Positions 23,475-34,420 of a stretch of DNA of 64,000 nt are shown piece after piece. A program made the position numbers and the translations under genes. Within the stretch, counting starts at the first letter, position 1, and each line of letters opens with the position of its first letter. Source of the stretch: Paralvinella palmiformis (lineage: Eukaryota; Annelida; Polychaeta; Terebellida; Alvinellidae); contig JAODUP010000105.1 in assembly GCA_025642065.1 (NCBI GenBank), positions 124,001 through 188,000 on the forward strand, given 5' to 3'. A model generated the notes under the pieces. That model was not told the origin of the DNA. It worked only from the letters and a program-made list of their open reading frames with translations, and made no database searches.

Positions 23475-24424
23475 TACCCATGGTTCATTTCTTCAGAAAA
23501 CCACGAACACATACATAATGATGATGACAAATTGGCCATTTTTATGATGATTGGTGGAAGTGTTATTGTTGTTGTTAATAATGATAAGGATGTGAGGTTT
23601 TTGTTCTTAGACCATGTCTTTTATCTCGGAAAAATGTTGTTTGCCATTTTGTTTTGAAGAGAGGCCAATATATCACTGCAAATGACTTTAGCGATGGAAT
23701 AAATCAGGTTCATGATGTGTAAGTGTTTCTATGAGAACTTTGAATATTGAAGAAATATGTGAATAATTATACATTTAGTGTATCATCCTCATTTTGTATA
23801 GTCCATTTCATTTTTATGCACCTTACTCTAGGTTTTAGTATAGATCAGATTTGAATGGTTCCTTCTAGTAAGAGCATATATTAAATATACATTAATATTA
23901 TTTTGTTGTTGTTGTTGTTGTTGTTTTATTATTAGCTGAACAATTGATACCTTGTTTATAACACATGTAGAAAATGCACATATGGCAAATAGCAACTTAA
24001 AGATTAAAACAAATAAAACAAAACAAACATAGTGTTTATTGACATTGTTTACTAGCATCATCATCACTTTTATAGAATAAGAGGAGTTTTTAATGTTGAC
24101 AAAACAATCCCGAAGAATTTAATCTTACCTGATGATACTTTGTCACATAATATTTCAGAGCCATGCTAGACAAAGCAATGATCCTAAATGTACCAACCTG
24201 GTGTGTACATGCAATATATTCACTTTGTTATGTAAGACACACCAAATGCGATGTATATCAAAGATACATTAAGGCATAGCAATAGTTTGAAGTTAACACA
24301 AAAACATAATAGGATTATATTCACTGAAAATCAGTTTCACACAAGTTAATTTTGCTTTGAAAATAAAACCATATTATTTAATGACACATATCTATATCAT
24401 TTAGATGAATTGATCCTTTGAAAT

Positions 24425-24425
<1 letters not shown>
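23475..24425. other. no gene seen
   Basis: AT-rich, with a (TTG)n run at 23902-23925. No supported gene. Confidence 0.5.

Positions 24426-24465
<40 letters not shown>
24426..24465. repeat. (TA)n microsatellite
   Basis: About 40 bp of TA. Confidence 0.95.
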
Positions 24466-24467
<2 letters not shown>

Positions 24468-25766
24468 TGGTTTAGGCAGTTTGAAGCCATCCTATGAATA
24501 TGTGGAGATGTATTTTTATATGTAAATATAATCTCTAAGATTGTGAAAGATTAACATATTACTTCATATAGTTCGATTTCACATTGAAATGCAAAGTTCA
24601 ATATATAGCTCATGCAATTTATTATACTGTTGAATTTAATATAAGAACATCCTTTGTTTAATTAAGTTATATTTTAATACAGTCTGATCCTAAATTTGTG
24701 TTAGTGGGTGGGGTTTTGTCTCAATGTGAATTTGGTATAAGTAGGATTTTGTGCTGGATTCATGTTAATACATCTGACTTAGTGTTAGACATAATATATC
24801 TATATAATACACTTCATGCAATCATTCACTTAATTTAAGAACAATATCGATCATCACCACTTCCATGTTTTGTACGTTTTTAGTATATATAGACTAATAA
24901 TGCATTTTATTTTTATTTCGAAGTTAATAATTTGATCATTTATATGTTTTTATTGTCATGTGTCAAATGATTAATTATCAGTTTGATCAAATTCACACCT
25001 AAACAGCTACTGTTATATCCCAAAGTGACTAGAGTGAAGCGTTCAGTGGATAAAAAGGAAAAACTTCTGATTAGTTTACAGAATGCTTTCAAAATTGTAC
25101 AATATTGGTTGTGAAGAAAAATAATCAAGATAAATGAAGGATAGATCTAGAAAGGTGATTAATTTGGCCACTTTTTAGGAGAAACAGTTCAAGTGACCAG
25201 ATCGTCTTACCACTGTTAACATTCATCACCTCGACACAAGGCACATTTCACAGAAGTGACTGATTTGACACCAACCAGTCTGTCTTATGGCCTAGGAACA
25301 ACATTCCTACCAGACAAAAACCTTCCAGATAAAAACCATCTGGAGGCCACCACCACCCGCCCGCCTCCAGATAGAAACTCTGTCTCTTAACAGGATAACA
25401 GACAATGTGAATGTAACTTGACATATAAACATAACTTGTTTGGGGTATTTTTAACATTTCCACCTGTTTATTTTAAATACTTTTAGATGAAATGATTAAA
25501 ACAAAACACTACTTTATGAGTCATAAGTTATGACAACAGGGATTATATCCAAAATAGATAACCTAATATCAGAATAAAGAGTAAAATCTGCTAAACTAAA
25601 CTAAGTTCAGAAATATAATAATTTAAATAAATGTCTCCATTAAACAATTTGGAAAGCTCTGTGACCTCTCACATACTAGACCATCAAGCACCGACGACGG
25701 CTCCATCAAAGGCGAATATTATATATATGTGTGTGTGTGTGTAATCCATCAGTCTGTTAATTTCGC

Positions 25767-25773
<7 letters not shown>
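24466..25773. other. no gene seen
   Basis: Very AT-rich DNA. At 25310-25380 CCTCCAGATAGAAAC and CCAGATAAAAACCATCTGG form a small imperfect repeat. Confidence 0.5.

Positions 25774-25805
<32 letters not shown>
25774..25805. repeat. (TA)n microsatellite
   Basis: About 32 bp of TA. Confidence 0.93.
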
Positions 25806-25807
<2 letters not shown>

Positions 25808-26039
25808 GATATATATACGTTTGCTGATATACAGACTCTGGTGTGATATATTGTAGTGTTTGTCAATTTTGGCTTGTTTACGGCTCAACTAATGTCTTCA
25901 GTCAACCTTAAAATCAATCATTAATGACCGGTTTGTGTCATTTCAAATTACCATCCAATAAAGGTTTGTGTCTGGACTGTAAACAGTCAGTCAGTCTAAG
26001 CTGGGAGTAAAACAAAGTCTCTGTTCAGGAAGAAATTGA

Positions 26040-26165
26040 TAAGTAGTTATTGTCTAGATCTTTGTTCTTCTTCTTTTTCTTCCCTTTTTTTATAGAAATT
26101 AGTGGTTCATCATCGTTTCTTAAAAAGATGAAAATCTGATGGAACTCTTTAGTCCTGTTTTTTTT
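26040..26165 (-). pseudogene. possible remnant related to the 19 kb exon
   Basis: On the minus strand AAAGAGTTCCATCAGATTT resembles AAAGAAGTTTCATCAGATTT at the start of the 19258 exon. The translations EFHQIFIFLRNDDEPLIS and KFHQIYFVLLKAEEATVK share F-H-Q-I and a hydrophobic pattern. After about 17 residues the frame runs into poly-lysine and a stop. It could be a decayed duplicate exon, or chance. Confidence 0.2.
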
Positions 26166-26293
26166 TGGTGTTGTTGTCATTTTTGATAAAAGATACCCAC
26201 CCAAACAACACAAATATATTTGAACCTATTTATTGATTTGTTTTAAAGGTATTTGTCTAATTTACGCCTTTTTAATATCCAGTATAGATATAG

Positions 26294-26724
26294 CAGGGTC
26301 TCCCACGCATCCTGGAAAACCTGGAAAAGAACAAATTCATTTCCAGTTCCTGGAAATTTCCTGGAATTTTACAAAATCATGAAATGTCCTGGAAAAAATA
26401 TTGCCTGTGAAAATAAATCCCGTAATTAAATATTATGTGTGTAGAAAACTTCTATTATAAAAGAAAAAGATTACCAATACACTCTTGATATTCGATGTTA
26501 GTTAAAATGTAAATAAAAGTGGGTGGATAAGACAGCTAGAAGGGGTGAGAAGGAGGCTGCCTCATAAAAATATCAATAATCCATCATACATTGATTAAAT
26601 AGATCCCTTTCCGCACATATCTTGATTTATTACCTTTAAATATTGTACACTTTGTCCTGGAAAATGGTAATTTTGTCCTGGAAATGTGCTGGAAAATAAT
26701 ATTTCCTTGGCTGTGAGAATCATG
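26294..26724 (+). mobile_element. hAT-like non-autonomous element, copy 2
   Basis: It starts CAGGGTCTCCCACGCATCC and ends CTTGGCTGTGAGAATCATG. Together with copy 1 this gives a terminal repeat consensus near CAGGGTTCTCACRG. Shared interior blocks include TCCTGGAAA repeats, CAGCTAGAAGGGGTGAG against CAGCCAGAAGGGGTGAG, and ATCATACATTGA. The flanks share only TATAG on each side, so a full target duplication is unclear. Confidence 0.65.
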
Positions 26725-26917
26725 TATAGTACAGAGAATGATAAAGCAATTCACTAGCATGGATCACAGATCAAGTAGCCTACATGTTAGAAATGGCATA
26801 GGGTAGAGATTAATGAAGTTAAAGTTCGTTTAATAATCATAATGATCGGTTGTGTTTATTATACTGTTCTCCGATTGTTCACAAGTGTTGTCTGTATTTA
26901 TGAAGGAATTAATTAAA

Positions 26918-26964
26918 CTACTGCTACTACTACTACTACTACTACTACTAATAATAATAATAAT
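26918..26964. repeat. (CTA)n-(ATA)n microsatellite
   Basis: Trinucleotide run switching from CTA to ATA. The poly-serine minus frame here is simple sequence. Confidence 0.95.
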
Positions 26965-27468
26965 CGAGAAATGATAATTTAATATCTTGCTATTTGAACC
27001 ATTGAAAGGTGCTATACAGTATATCCAACTTGGAATCATTGAAGGATTTTTACCCAACAAAACATTGTTGAAAAGTGGTTCCTTAATTTCCTCCAGCAAC
27101 AAATATGCTTCTGGTTTTGAAAAATAAACCTTGCCGAGAGCATCATTGTATTGAACTAAAATTCAGATCTGTATATATGCAAGTGACAGAAGCGTCACTG
27201 TAATTAGTTTATGGAATGTTTCTGCCTACATTTTCCTTATACCCTGAATGTGAGATAGAGATTGGAACACACCTATCAGTTGTGACATATCAAGGTGACA
27301 CGGAGTATCCGAAGATGAGTTGTGTGTCTTTAGTTATTAAATTAGTAATTAAGGTAGCATACCTCGTCTTTGATGTTCTTTGATCAGCTGCCGTTGCTGA
27401 TTGGTTCAGAGATGTTCGGCGAGAAGAGACATTGATAGAGCCTATGTCGCACACATATATATACACAC
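26965..27468. other. no gene seen
   Basis: AT-rich sequence without supported genes or recognisable mobile elements. Confidence 0.45.

Positions 27469-27510
<42 letters not shown>
27469..27510. repeat. (TA)n microsatellite
   Basis: About 42 bp of TA with a short CA run just upstream. Confidence 0.95.
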
Positions 27511-27512
<2 letters not shown>

Positions 27513-27812
27513 GGCTGCTATGATTAATAAGGGGTCCGCTGTAACAAAGCTGCTATATTTGGCCGTAATTGGTAGATTCGTGGAGACTTAGCGGTGAAAA
27601 GATCTAGGTTTGGTGATCAACAAGCAGAAAATAGGCTCAGCTTAGATCTTAGGAAATATCATAGTCAGTTAGCAATCAATCTTGTTACTGACTCAATACC
27701 GACTATTATGAACAGCAGATAGATAATTAAATCCACTTCACATTGGCTTAGAGATGATTACTTACTTTGAAGTTAATATAATTATTCCATCGTCTTTTTA
27801 TATTAATAGTTT

Positions 27813-27814
<2 letters not shown>

Positions 27815-27856
<42 letters not shown>

Positions 27857-27896
27857 TGTGTGTGTGTGTGTGTATGCGTGCGTGCGCGCGCGCGCA
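27815..27896. repeat. (TA)n-(TG)n-(CG)n microsatellite
   Basis: TA, TG and then GCGCGCGCGC runs in series. Confidence 0.95.
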
Positions 27897-28173
27897 TAAG
27901 TGTGCTGTTAGATTACTGCCGTTTTATAATAACACCAGTTAAGTTATTCTTCAACCATTGTACGCCTTGGGGCCTCCACTAACTCGTGGTCCTGGCTCTC
28001 TCCTCAGTCTGCATTACCCAAGTCGTTCGCCTGATAATTAGTGTCATGGGTTTGGTAATTGTAAGTTTTAATGCCCGAAGTTGTGAGTGAATTATCTGGT
28101 TGTCTGTCACTGAGTAAGCTAATGAGTAACTATGGGGTGGACGGACGGATGCGCTCGTGCGCACTCACGTACA

Positions 28174-28201
28174 CAAACACACACACACACACACACACAC
28201 A
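28174..28201. repeat. (CA)n microsatellite
   Basis: About 26 bp of CA. Confidence 0.93.
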
Positions 28202-29333
28202 TGTTGATTGCGGCATTTTAACTTCATTGGCTTAAAAAATAGGAGGTATACTTATCTCCCCTTATAGTAAAATGAACCACAGTTTGTCTGTCACTAAAGA
28301 ACTGCAAGTTGTCAGAGGAATGGTCTGTAATGATCATTTCTTTGAAAGCTGAAGTGATAAGGATCTAACAGAGTGATTTAAGAGTGGCTAATCAATTCCA
28401 GATTTAACTACAATTAGAGATGTGCCAAGAGCCCCTATTTGATATACTTGTTTTTTTTTAAATTCACTGGACAGTAAGATAGATAGATGGCAAAGACAAA
28501 AGTTGTGTTTGCTTAAAGCTATTTCTTTACGCTTTTCTAAATATCACAAAATACAGTAATTGGAGCAGGATTCATTAGAATGAAATTGCTCGTTTAAAAA
28601 AATTAACATTGCGCATCTGTGGACCTGTGTCACGAACAGTATCACTATTGAAATGGAAAGAAAAAAGTCTGCTTGTTTTGTTTGATTGTTGTAAGAAAGA
28701 CACAGAGTGATGGGATTTTGTAATTAAAAAACAACAGTTTGATGTTTATGTGAGATAATTAGATGATGAACTGAGTAGAGCGTTTATCATAATGTTGATA
28801 AGGAACAAATGTCACGCTTGTGTTTTATATTAGTGATTGTGAGTCATCACGTGAATATATTCTGTGTTGTTCCGACTGTCGTCAAGTTGCCGGTTTAAAC
28901 TAAGGTAACAGGTAACAAAAAGACTGGTTGCTTAGTTTGTTTAGCCTTGACATTGATCACATCTGGATCATATGGCTGAGGGGTAGACTGCTTAAGGACA
29001 CACCTCACTAGCACAGATGGGGCAGATAACTAGAAGTAGGCTACACCAAGTAAACTTATTGTGTCAGTGTGTAGTCCAGTCTTACTGGTTTTTGCCGTGG
29101 CACATGTCAGTCTCTCGCTTTTGGCAGTCTCCTGTTACTTTTGACATATTTAGATGATTATGTTGAGCAGTTGCAAAGAACAGGTGTTATTATTCAAACT
29201 GATTTCGGTAAAGTAAGAACAAAGACGTTCACACAGACTAGAATACATTAATAATTATTAATATTTCACATATTATACATTGAAGGTCATAGTCAAGACA
29301 CTGACCATATTATCCGTCCAAAAATCGCCACTT
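28202..29333. other. no gene seen
   Basis: AT-rich, unique-looking. No open frame of note on either strand. Confidence 0.5.
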
Positions 29334-29440
29334 AATAATAATAATAATAATAATGCGTTATTTAATATTATTTAACAATGATTAAATTATCCTTGAACAG
29401 GTGTGTTTTTAGAATAGATTAAGAGAGACAACTTCCATTC
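29334..29440 (-). mobile_element. LINE-like 3' end, L-K-T-H-L-F signature
   Basis: The minus strand reads I-L-K-T-H-L-F-K-D-N, followed after about 40 bp by an (ATT)n tail (29334-29354). It has the same layout as the 23281 and 63087 copies, with a shorter spacer. Confidence 0.45.
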
Positions 29441-31017
29441 TGCGCCGGAAACTTATTCTACAAAACGGGGATGGGGGTGCTGTAATAAACGTATAATCTT
29501 CATCTTATTTGAACTAAAACAGAGGTACCTGAAATAGTGTTTAACAGGATGACTTGAGTTTTTTCGGGATGATTTTCTAATGTACAAGAGTTTACATACA
29601 GTTAGTTAGGTGCATCGTCATTGATAAATGTATTAGTTGTTAGTACAATCTTAAAATCAATATACTGTCGATAATTGATTAAACTAAATCAAGTTTTAAA
29701 TAACTGCTGCCGTAGGTGCAACAAACATCGCCATCTTATATTAGAAGAGGGCCTTAATGTCGTGAAGTACCGGATACTGGGTAATATGTCATATACATTT
29801 GTCCCGACATTAAGTCTTATTGACCCCATAAACATAAACATGGAATACGTTTCATTAATAATGACTAGGACAATTTGTGGAAATTTTAGTTGATTGAGAA
29901 TTTCCTCAGTATAATTATGTTGTTGTTGTTGTTGTTGTTGTTGTGTATTTGCCATCATGTTTGTGGCTAACTATCCAGATTCATTCAGGAAATGATTTTA
30001 AGTTGACTCACATCTGTAACCGACGAAATAATTTCTTCTGATTTTTAGTCTGTTTATTAAGCCCCCCAATGAAAGGGCACCAAGTACACAGTGAGATAAA
30101 GTGATGATGAAATTTCTCCCTAAACCGCCCCTTTGACTCTAGAAATCCATCCCATGGATAAGTAATTTAACCGCTATCCCCCCCCCCCACGAGGGGGGTG
30201 GAGTACTGACCACCTTGGTAACCGCTAGATAAAGGAGATAATAATCGGAAGTGCCTGTCTGTCTGATTTATTTATTCGTTGATATCAACTATGTTTATAA
30301 CAATCCGTTTTAACCTCGTATTAATTTATCAGTTAGTAGTAGTAGTAGTAGTAAGTAGTAATAGTAGTAGTAGTTGTTGTTATTATAGTATCAGTATTAG
30401 CTGTTGTAGTGGAATCTCTATCACAAAAAGTGTAGAGAATGTATACTTGTTACGTAGATAGAATATATTTAGGTAGGTAGATAGATAGATAGATAGATAA
30501 AGCCGTATATGTTAAGCTCATCAAATATAACAAATCTATTTATAAAGCTGGTACATATCATTTACCTCGGCCAAATACACAAATCTTCAACACATTATAC
30601 AGTAGACGGCAAACGTGAGATTATTAAAAGATTACAGGATCGACTGATCCGCTTTTCCAAGCCGTAATTTTCTGGGAGAGTCTTATGATGGCCTATCAGA
30701 TTACCGTACACTAACATGTGAACACTTGTGATCAGTACACCGCCTGGGTCATCGCCTTTGTTGTATCTTCATCAATCAATATCCGACATCCTTAGACATC
30801 ATAAGTTTACTAGGAGATTTAAGTTCGCACTCCGCCCTATTATTATTGCCGTACTTCATGTTTAATTAGACCTTTATTATGAAAGTCTCGACAACGTAAT
30901 ACTTCCCCACTCACTGATAGAACCTGTCTTGTTATTATTTTGTTAGGTTACTAACTTAATTATATTACTTCTGCTTTTCCTGTAGGTAAAAATGTAATGT
31001 TGCTGGAACGCGCAAAT
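29441..31017. other. no gene; several trinucleotide and tetranucleotide repeats
   Basis: Holds (TTG)n at 29915-29944, (AGT)n at 30331-30373, (GATA)n at 30469-30499, and a C-run/G-run pair at 30178-30197. No supported gene. Confidence 0.6.
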
Positions 31018-31095
31018 ATACACACGCACACACACACACACACATAGACACGAACATACACATGGACGAACGAACGAACGCACACATGCACGCAA
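31018..31095. repeat. CA/CGAA-rich microsatellite
   Basis: CA repeats, then GAACGAACGAACG and further CA/CG repeats. Confidence 0.85.
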
Positions 31096-31519
31096 TTATC
31101 GTATTATAATTGTCAGAAGCGTTATTCGGATTTATATCTAGTTTAATTAACTGTAAAAGAAATATCTGATATAAAGATCAATTACTGAATTATAGTTAAC
31201 ATGATGTCTACATTGCCAAACGGATGTGACAGATCAATGTCAGGATCTGATGATAGGTTTTGACAGTTGTTTGTATTAAAATGTTTGTAGGATGGGATAA
31301 TTTACAATAGAAAGTGGAAATAAATATATGCTTTTCATTTTTATCTCGCTATTATTTACATTACCTACCGGCTGTGTACCTATATTTCACATAATCGATT
31401 TTTGTGTTGTATTTTATGACGACCAGTTTCAGCAAAAACACCCGTAGAAGGCAAGCTTTGGATGGACTAACAAACATCACAGTAAAAAACACGTGAAATA
31501 CGTTTTTTATGGTTCCCCT

Positions 31520-31524
<5 letters not shown>

Positions 31525-31557
<33 letters not shown>
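31525..31557. repeat. (TG)n microsatellite
   Basis: About 33 bp of TG. Confidence 0.95.
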
Positions 31558-31560
<3 letters not shown>

Positions 31561-31867
31561 ACGGTTACTATTATTTGAGTGTATTTTTCTTTGAATTTGA
31601 TATCATAGAAAATATTATACTGTACATCGATACGTAAAATGTATGAGAATGATATGGGCATGGGACGATTTGATCACTAGAATGTCGTGTTTGTTCTCAA
31701 AAATATGTAGACACGTGGCTTAAACAGTGTTCGAAATATTACAATAGACGGTGGCGATGGGTACACTTTTCTTACTTTCATATCTCTTATTTACATAAGA
31801 GGGCTTCTTTTTCCAATACACATATTCTGCCTTATTATCCAGAATCGTTTCATCTGTATCTTACGGT

Positions 31868-32325
31868 AATCTTGCTTCAGCAATAACACGTGTAGAGGGC
31901 AAGTTAAGAAATGCACTCAACGTAATCGGGCAAACTTGTAAAAAGTAGCGGTTAGGAACAGGAGCTTGTGGCATGCCGAAAACTGGAACGTGTCGAAAAC
32001 CAGTTAACAACGAATACAACGGATATTGGCCATGACCGACGACTGGAGAATCTGAGCTGTACGCTTGCATTATGACGCGAACCAGATTTGGCTGATAGAT
32101 GACGTTGGCTCTATGGTAAACAGTGCTAGGTATTCTGGCTAAGGTGTGGTATAGCGATATATAACATATACATCCTTCCATACCCATCTTCGCCCGGTTA
32201 TACATCTTCCTTTGTGCCACCATGTTTCGTGTCAGAGAGTTTTCTATCTGATGTATCTCCACCCGACAGTTGATTTGTAAATAAAGATAAATAAAACAAA
32301 ATATGAGTGGATTTTTATATTTCAT
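31868..32325 (-). CDS. candidate exon, longest open frame in window, unidentified
   Basis: A minus-strand frame of 154 codons, the longest here, stops beside TTACCGTAAGAT. It could therefore be an exon ending at GTAAGA (31867). Residues include YQPNLVRVIMQAYSSDSP and FGMPQAPVPNRYFLQVCP, with normal composition in AT-rich surroundings. No domain recognised. The first 30 codons look like AT-rich non-coding DNA; a likelier start is the internal ATG near 32222. In 64 kb, one or two frames this long are expected by chance. Confidence 0.25.
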
Positions 32326-32455
32326 ACAGAATATATGTACATGTATTTATATTTACAGAATTTTATATTACATTGTATATATTCTCCCTATTAGATTTAG
32401 AGTTATGCGACTTACTGCATTGAAATAAGGAATAAAATGACATTGTAGACGATGT

Positions 32456-32494
32456 ATGTGTGCGTGTGCGTGCGTGCGTGCGTAAATAGATAGG

Positions 32495-32554
<60 letters not shown>

Positions 32555-32559
32555 TAGAG
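32456..32559. repeat. (TGCG)n-(GATA)n-(CAGA)n microsatellite
   Basis: Three tetranucleotide runs in series. The S-I-Y-L and S-V-C-L minus frames are translations of them. Confidence 0.96.
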
Positions 32560-32674
32560 ACTCGTTTCTGTTATCTTGTTTCCCAATTCTTCCCCTGTTA
32601 TAGTCTACATATTTGACCCCATAATCCACTATTGTTGTTTTTACCTCTTTTTCCAGTATCGAACTATCCCCTCC

Positions 32675-32860
32675 CAGGTTCAACCCCGATGGCCTCCAGT
32701 GGTCCAGTTGGTTGCACTACAAACCTCCAGATCTGTGGAATGTTTCATCATCAATAAAAAGGCTTCGGCTATATCATCTAATTTTGCTGGTGACTAGTCA
32801 ATCACTAGCTGGCTTACCTCATTGACCAACATTAGGCTTCCAAGCCATGCAACATTGTAA
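32675..32860 (+). mobile_element. SINE family B copy
   Basis: It contains TGTGGAATGTTTCATCATCA and AATAAAAAGGCTTCGGC, then TTGACCAACATTAGGCT as the 3' block. CAGGTTCAACCCC and CCAGTTGGTTGCAC lie in the head region, but the box order is disturbed. Confidence 0.65.
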
Positions 32861-33684
32861 CAATTTATCACGACTATTACGTTAATGGAGTATCGTTTTT
32901 TTATTGATTTAAAACTACAGATCTATTCTAAGAACTTCCCTTTCTGATCTGGCTTGGGAATGACGAACCTGGTTTAGTAAATATACCAGTAGCTAATGGG
33001 TGATTTTTAACCGAGAATATGCTAATTTCTAGTCGAACATGTTACCAATTAGCTACCACCATCCGGACAGTCTACGACTGGACTTGGTTTTCTATTGTTA
33101 TCGCCATTGGGTGATTTTATTTCAGGATTGCCTTCCAATTTTCATCCGACTCTTCCACCTGCCATTTTCATATTTTAGTTCCTCGCTCCACTGTTTATTG
33201 ATTATCCGACACAATGTCAGTCAGACGGCTTCCCAGTGTTGCCACTTTCTTGCTATCTCCGTCTCGTTCACCCACATCTTCAACCCGCCTCCTTTTGTTC
33301 TCTAGCCGCCTTTCACTATAGCTTTATTTTCCTGCTTTGTTCGCGGTTCAGGTTCCGGTAGAATGTTCTCGGTTCCAGTTCGATGGTATACCATTAACTA
33401 GACGTTAGTTTATCCTCAATATGAGATAGCGTCGGCGATGATGCTTTAGAATGTTTACATCCATCGTATAAAATCTGTCGATAATCGAGAAGGCATTGCC
33501 CGGCTAATTGGTAAAGTGAAATAATTTTAAAACATACCGCGTGGAACGTATTAATTATTGGCTGTTTGCAGATTGCTTCGCCAGTCGTGTTTTGTAGCCG
33601 TAAACACATAAAAAGGGTGCATTTGAATGTATGCGCGTGTAACATATATTCATATCCCCACCCGTAGTTTCAGACATACTGGTT
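32861..33684. other. no gene seen
   Basis: Mixed composition. A minus frame at 33394-33645 (including LYQLAGQCLLDYRQILYDG) looks mildly protein-like, but it lacks splice support and a family match. Confidence 0.4.
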
Positions 33685-33960
33685 GGTTGGTTAGCTGGCT
33701 AGCCGGCTGGCTGACTGACTGACTGACTGATTAACTCACTGACTAACTCACTGTCTCATCAACTGACCGACTGACTGACTGGCTCATTGATTGACTGACT
33801 GACTGACTGACTGACTGACTGACTGACTGACTGACTGACTGACTGACTGACTGACTGACTGACTCACTCACTCACTCACTCACTCACTCACTCAATCAAT
33901 CAATCACTGAGTCACTGACCCACTGGTTCACTCGCTCACTCGCTCGCTCACTCATTCGCT
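33685..33960. repeat. (GACT/CTGA)n then (ACTC)n array
   Basis: GGTT/GGCT units pass into about 80 bp of pure GACT, then ACTC, AATC and CTCG units. It is a single array whose 4-bp unit drifts along its length. Confidence 0.95.
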
Positions 33961-34062
33961 GGCTCACGTGTGTTTATGCTTATGTCGACACAAAGCTTAT
34001 TGATTCTAATGCATCTATCCATCTGAAAGTGGAATACAGATAGAGCGCATTCCATTTAACTG

Positions 34063-34065
<3 letters not shown>

Positions 34066-34103
<38 letters not shown>

Positions 34104-34104
34104 C
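34066..34104. repeat. (AG)n microsatellite
   Basis: About 36 bp of AG with one GG interruption. Confidence 0.93.
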
Positions 34105-34109
34105 GAGGG

Positions 34110-34420
34110 AATAAATTGAGATTAATGGTCTCTTCTAGCCACATTAATATGCACTTGGTTTATGCGCTTCACGTTTTAAAAATGCCACCAACAGTTGTTC
34201 CTCACTGCCCGGGCCAGGCGACGGCATTACCTCGGCACTTTAGTGCATTTACCATTCATTGTCCATAGGCGGCATAAAGCCATAAACTGGTGAGGTGCCT
34301 TTAGAAAGGCGAAGTGTACGGTGTTGCATGTCAGTCCGGCGGGCTGTTCCATAAAATCCCATACAGGATGTGACATTATGTAGCAGAGTCACTAGGTGCT
34401 GCACATTATCGGGAGGACTG
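34110..34420. promoter_or_regulatory. candidate regulatory element at edge of CpG-rich domain
   Basis: A repeat-free block just after the AG run, with CACATTAATATGCA, GGCATAAAGCCATAAACTGG (two CATAAA sites of the Hox/Caudal type, 10 bp apart) and many CpGs. The texture suggests conserved non-coding DNA; this is inference only. Confidence 0.3.
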
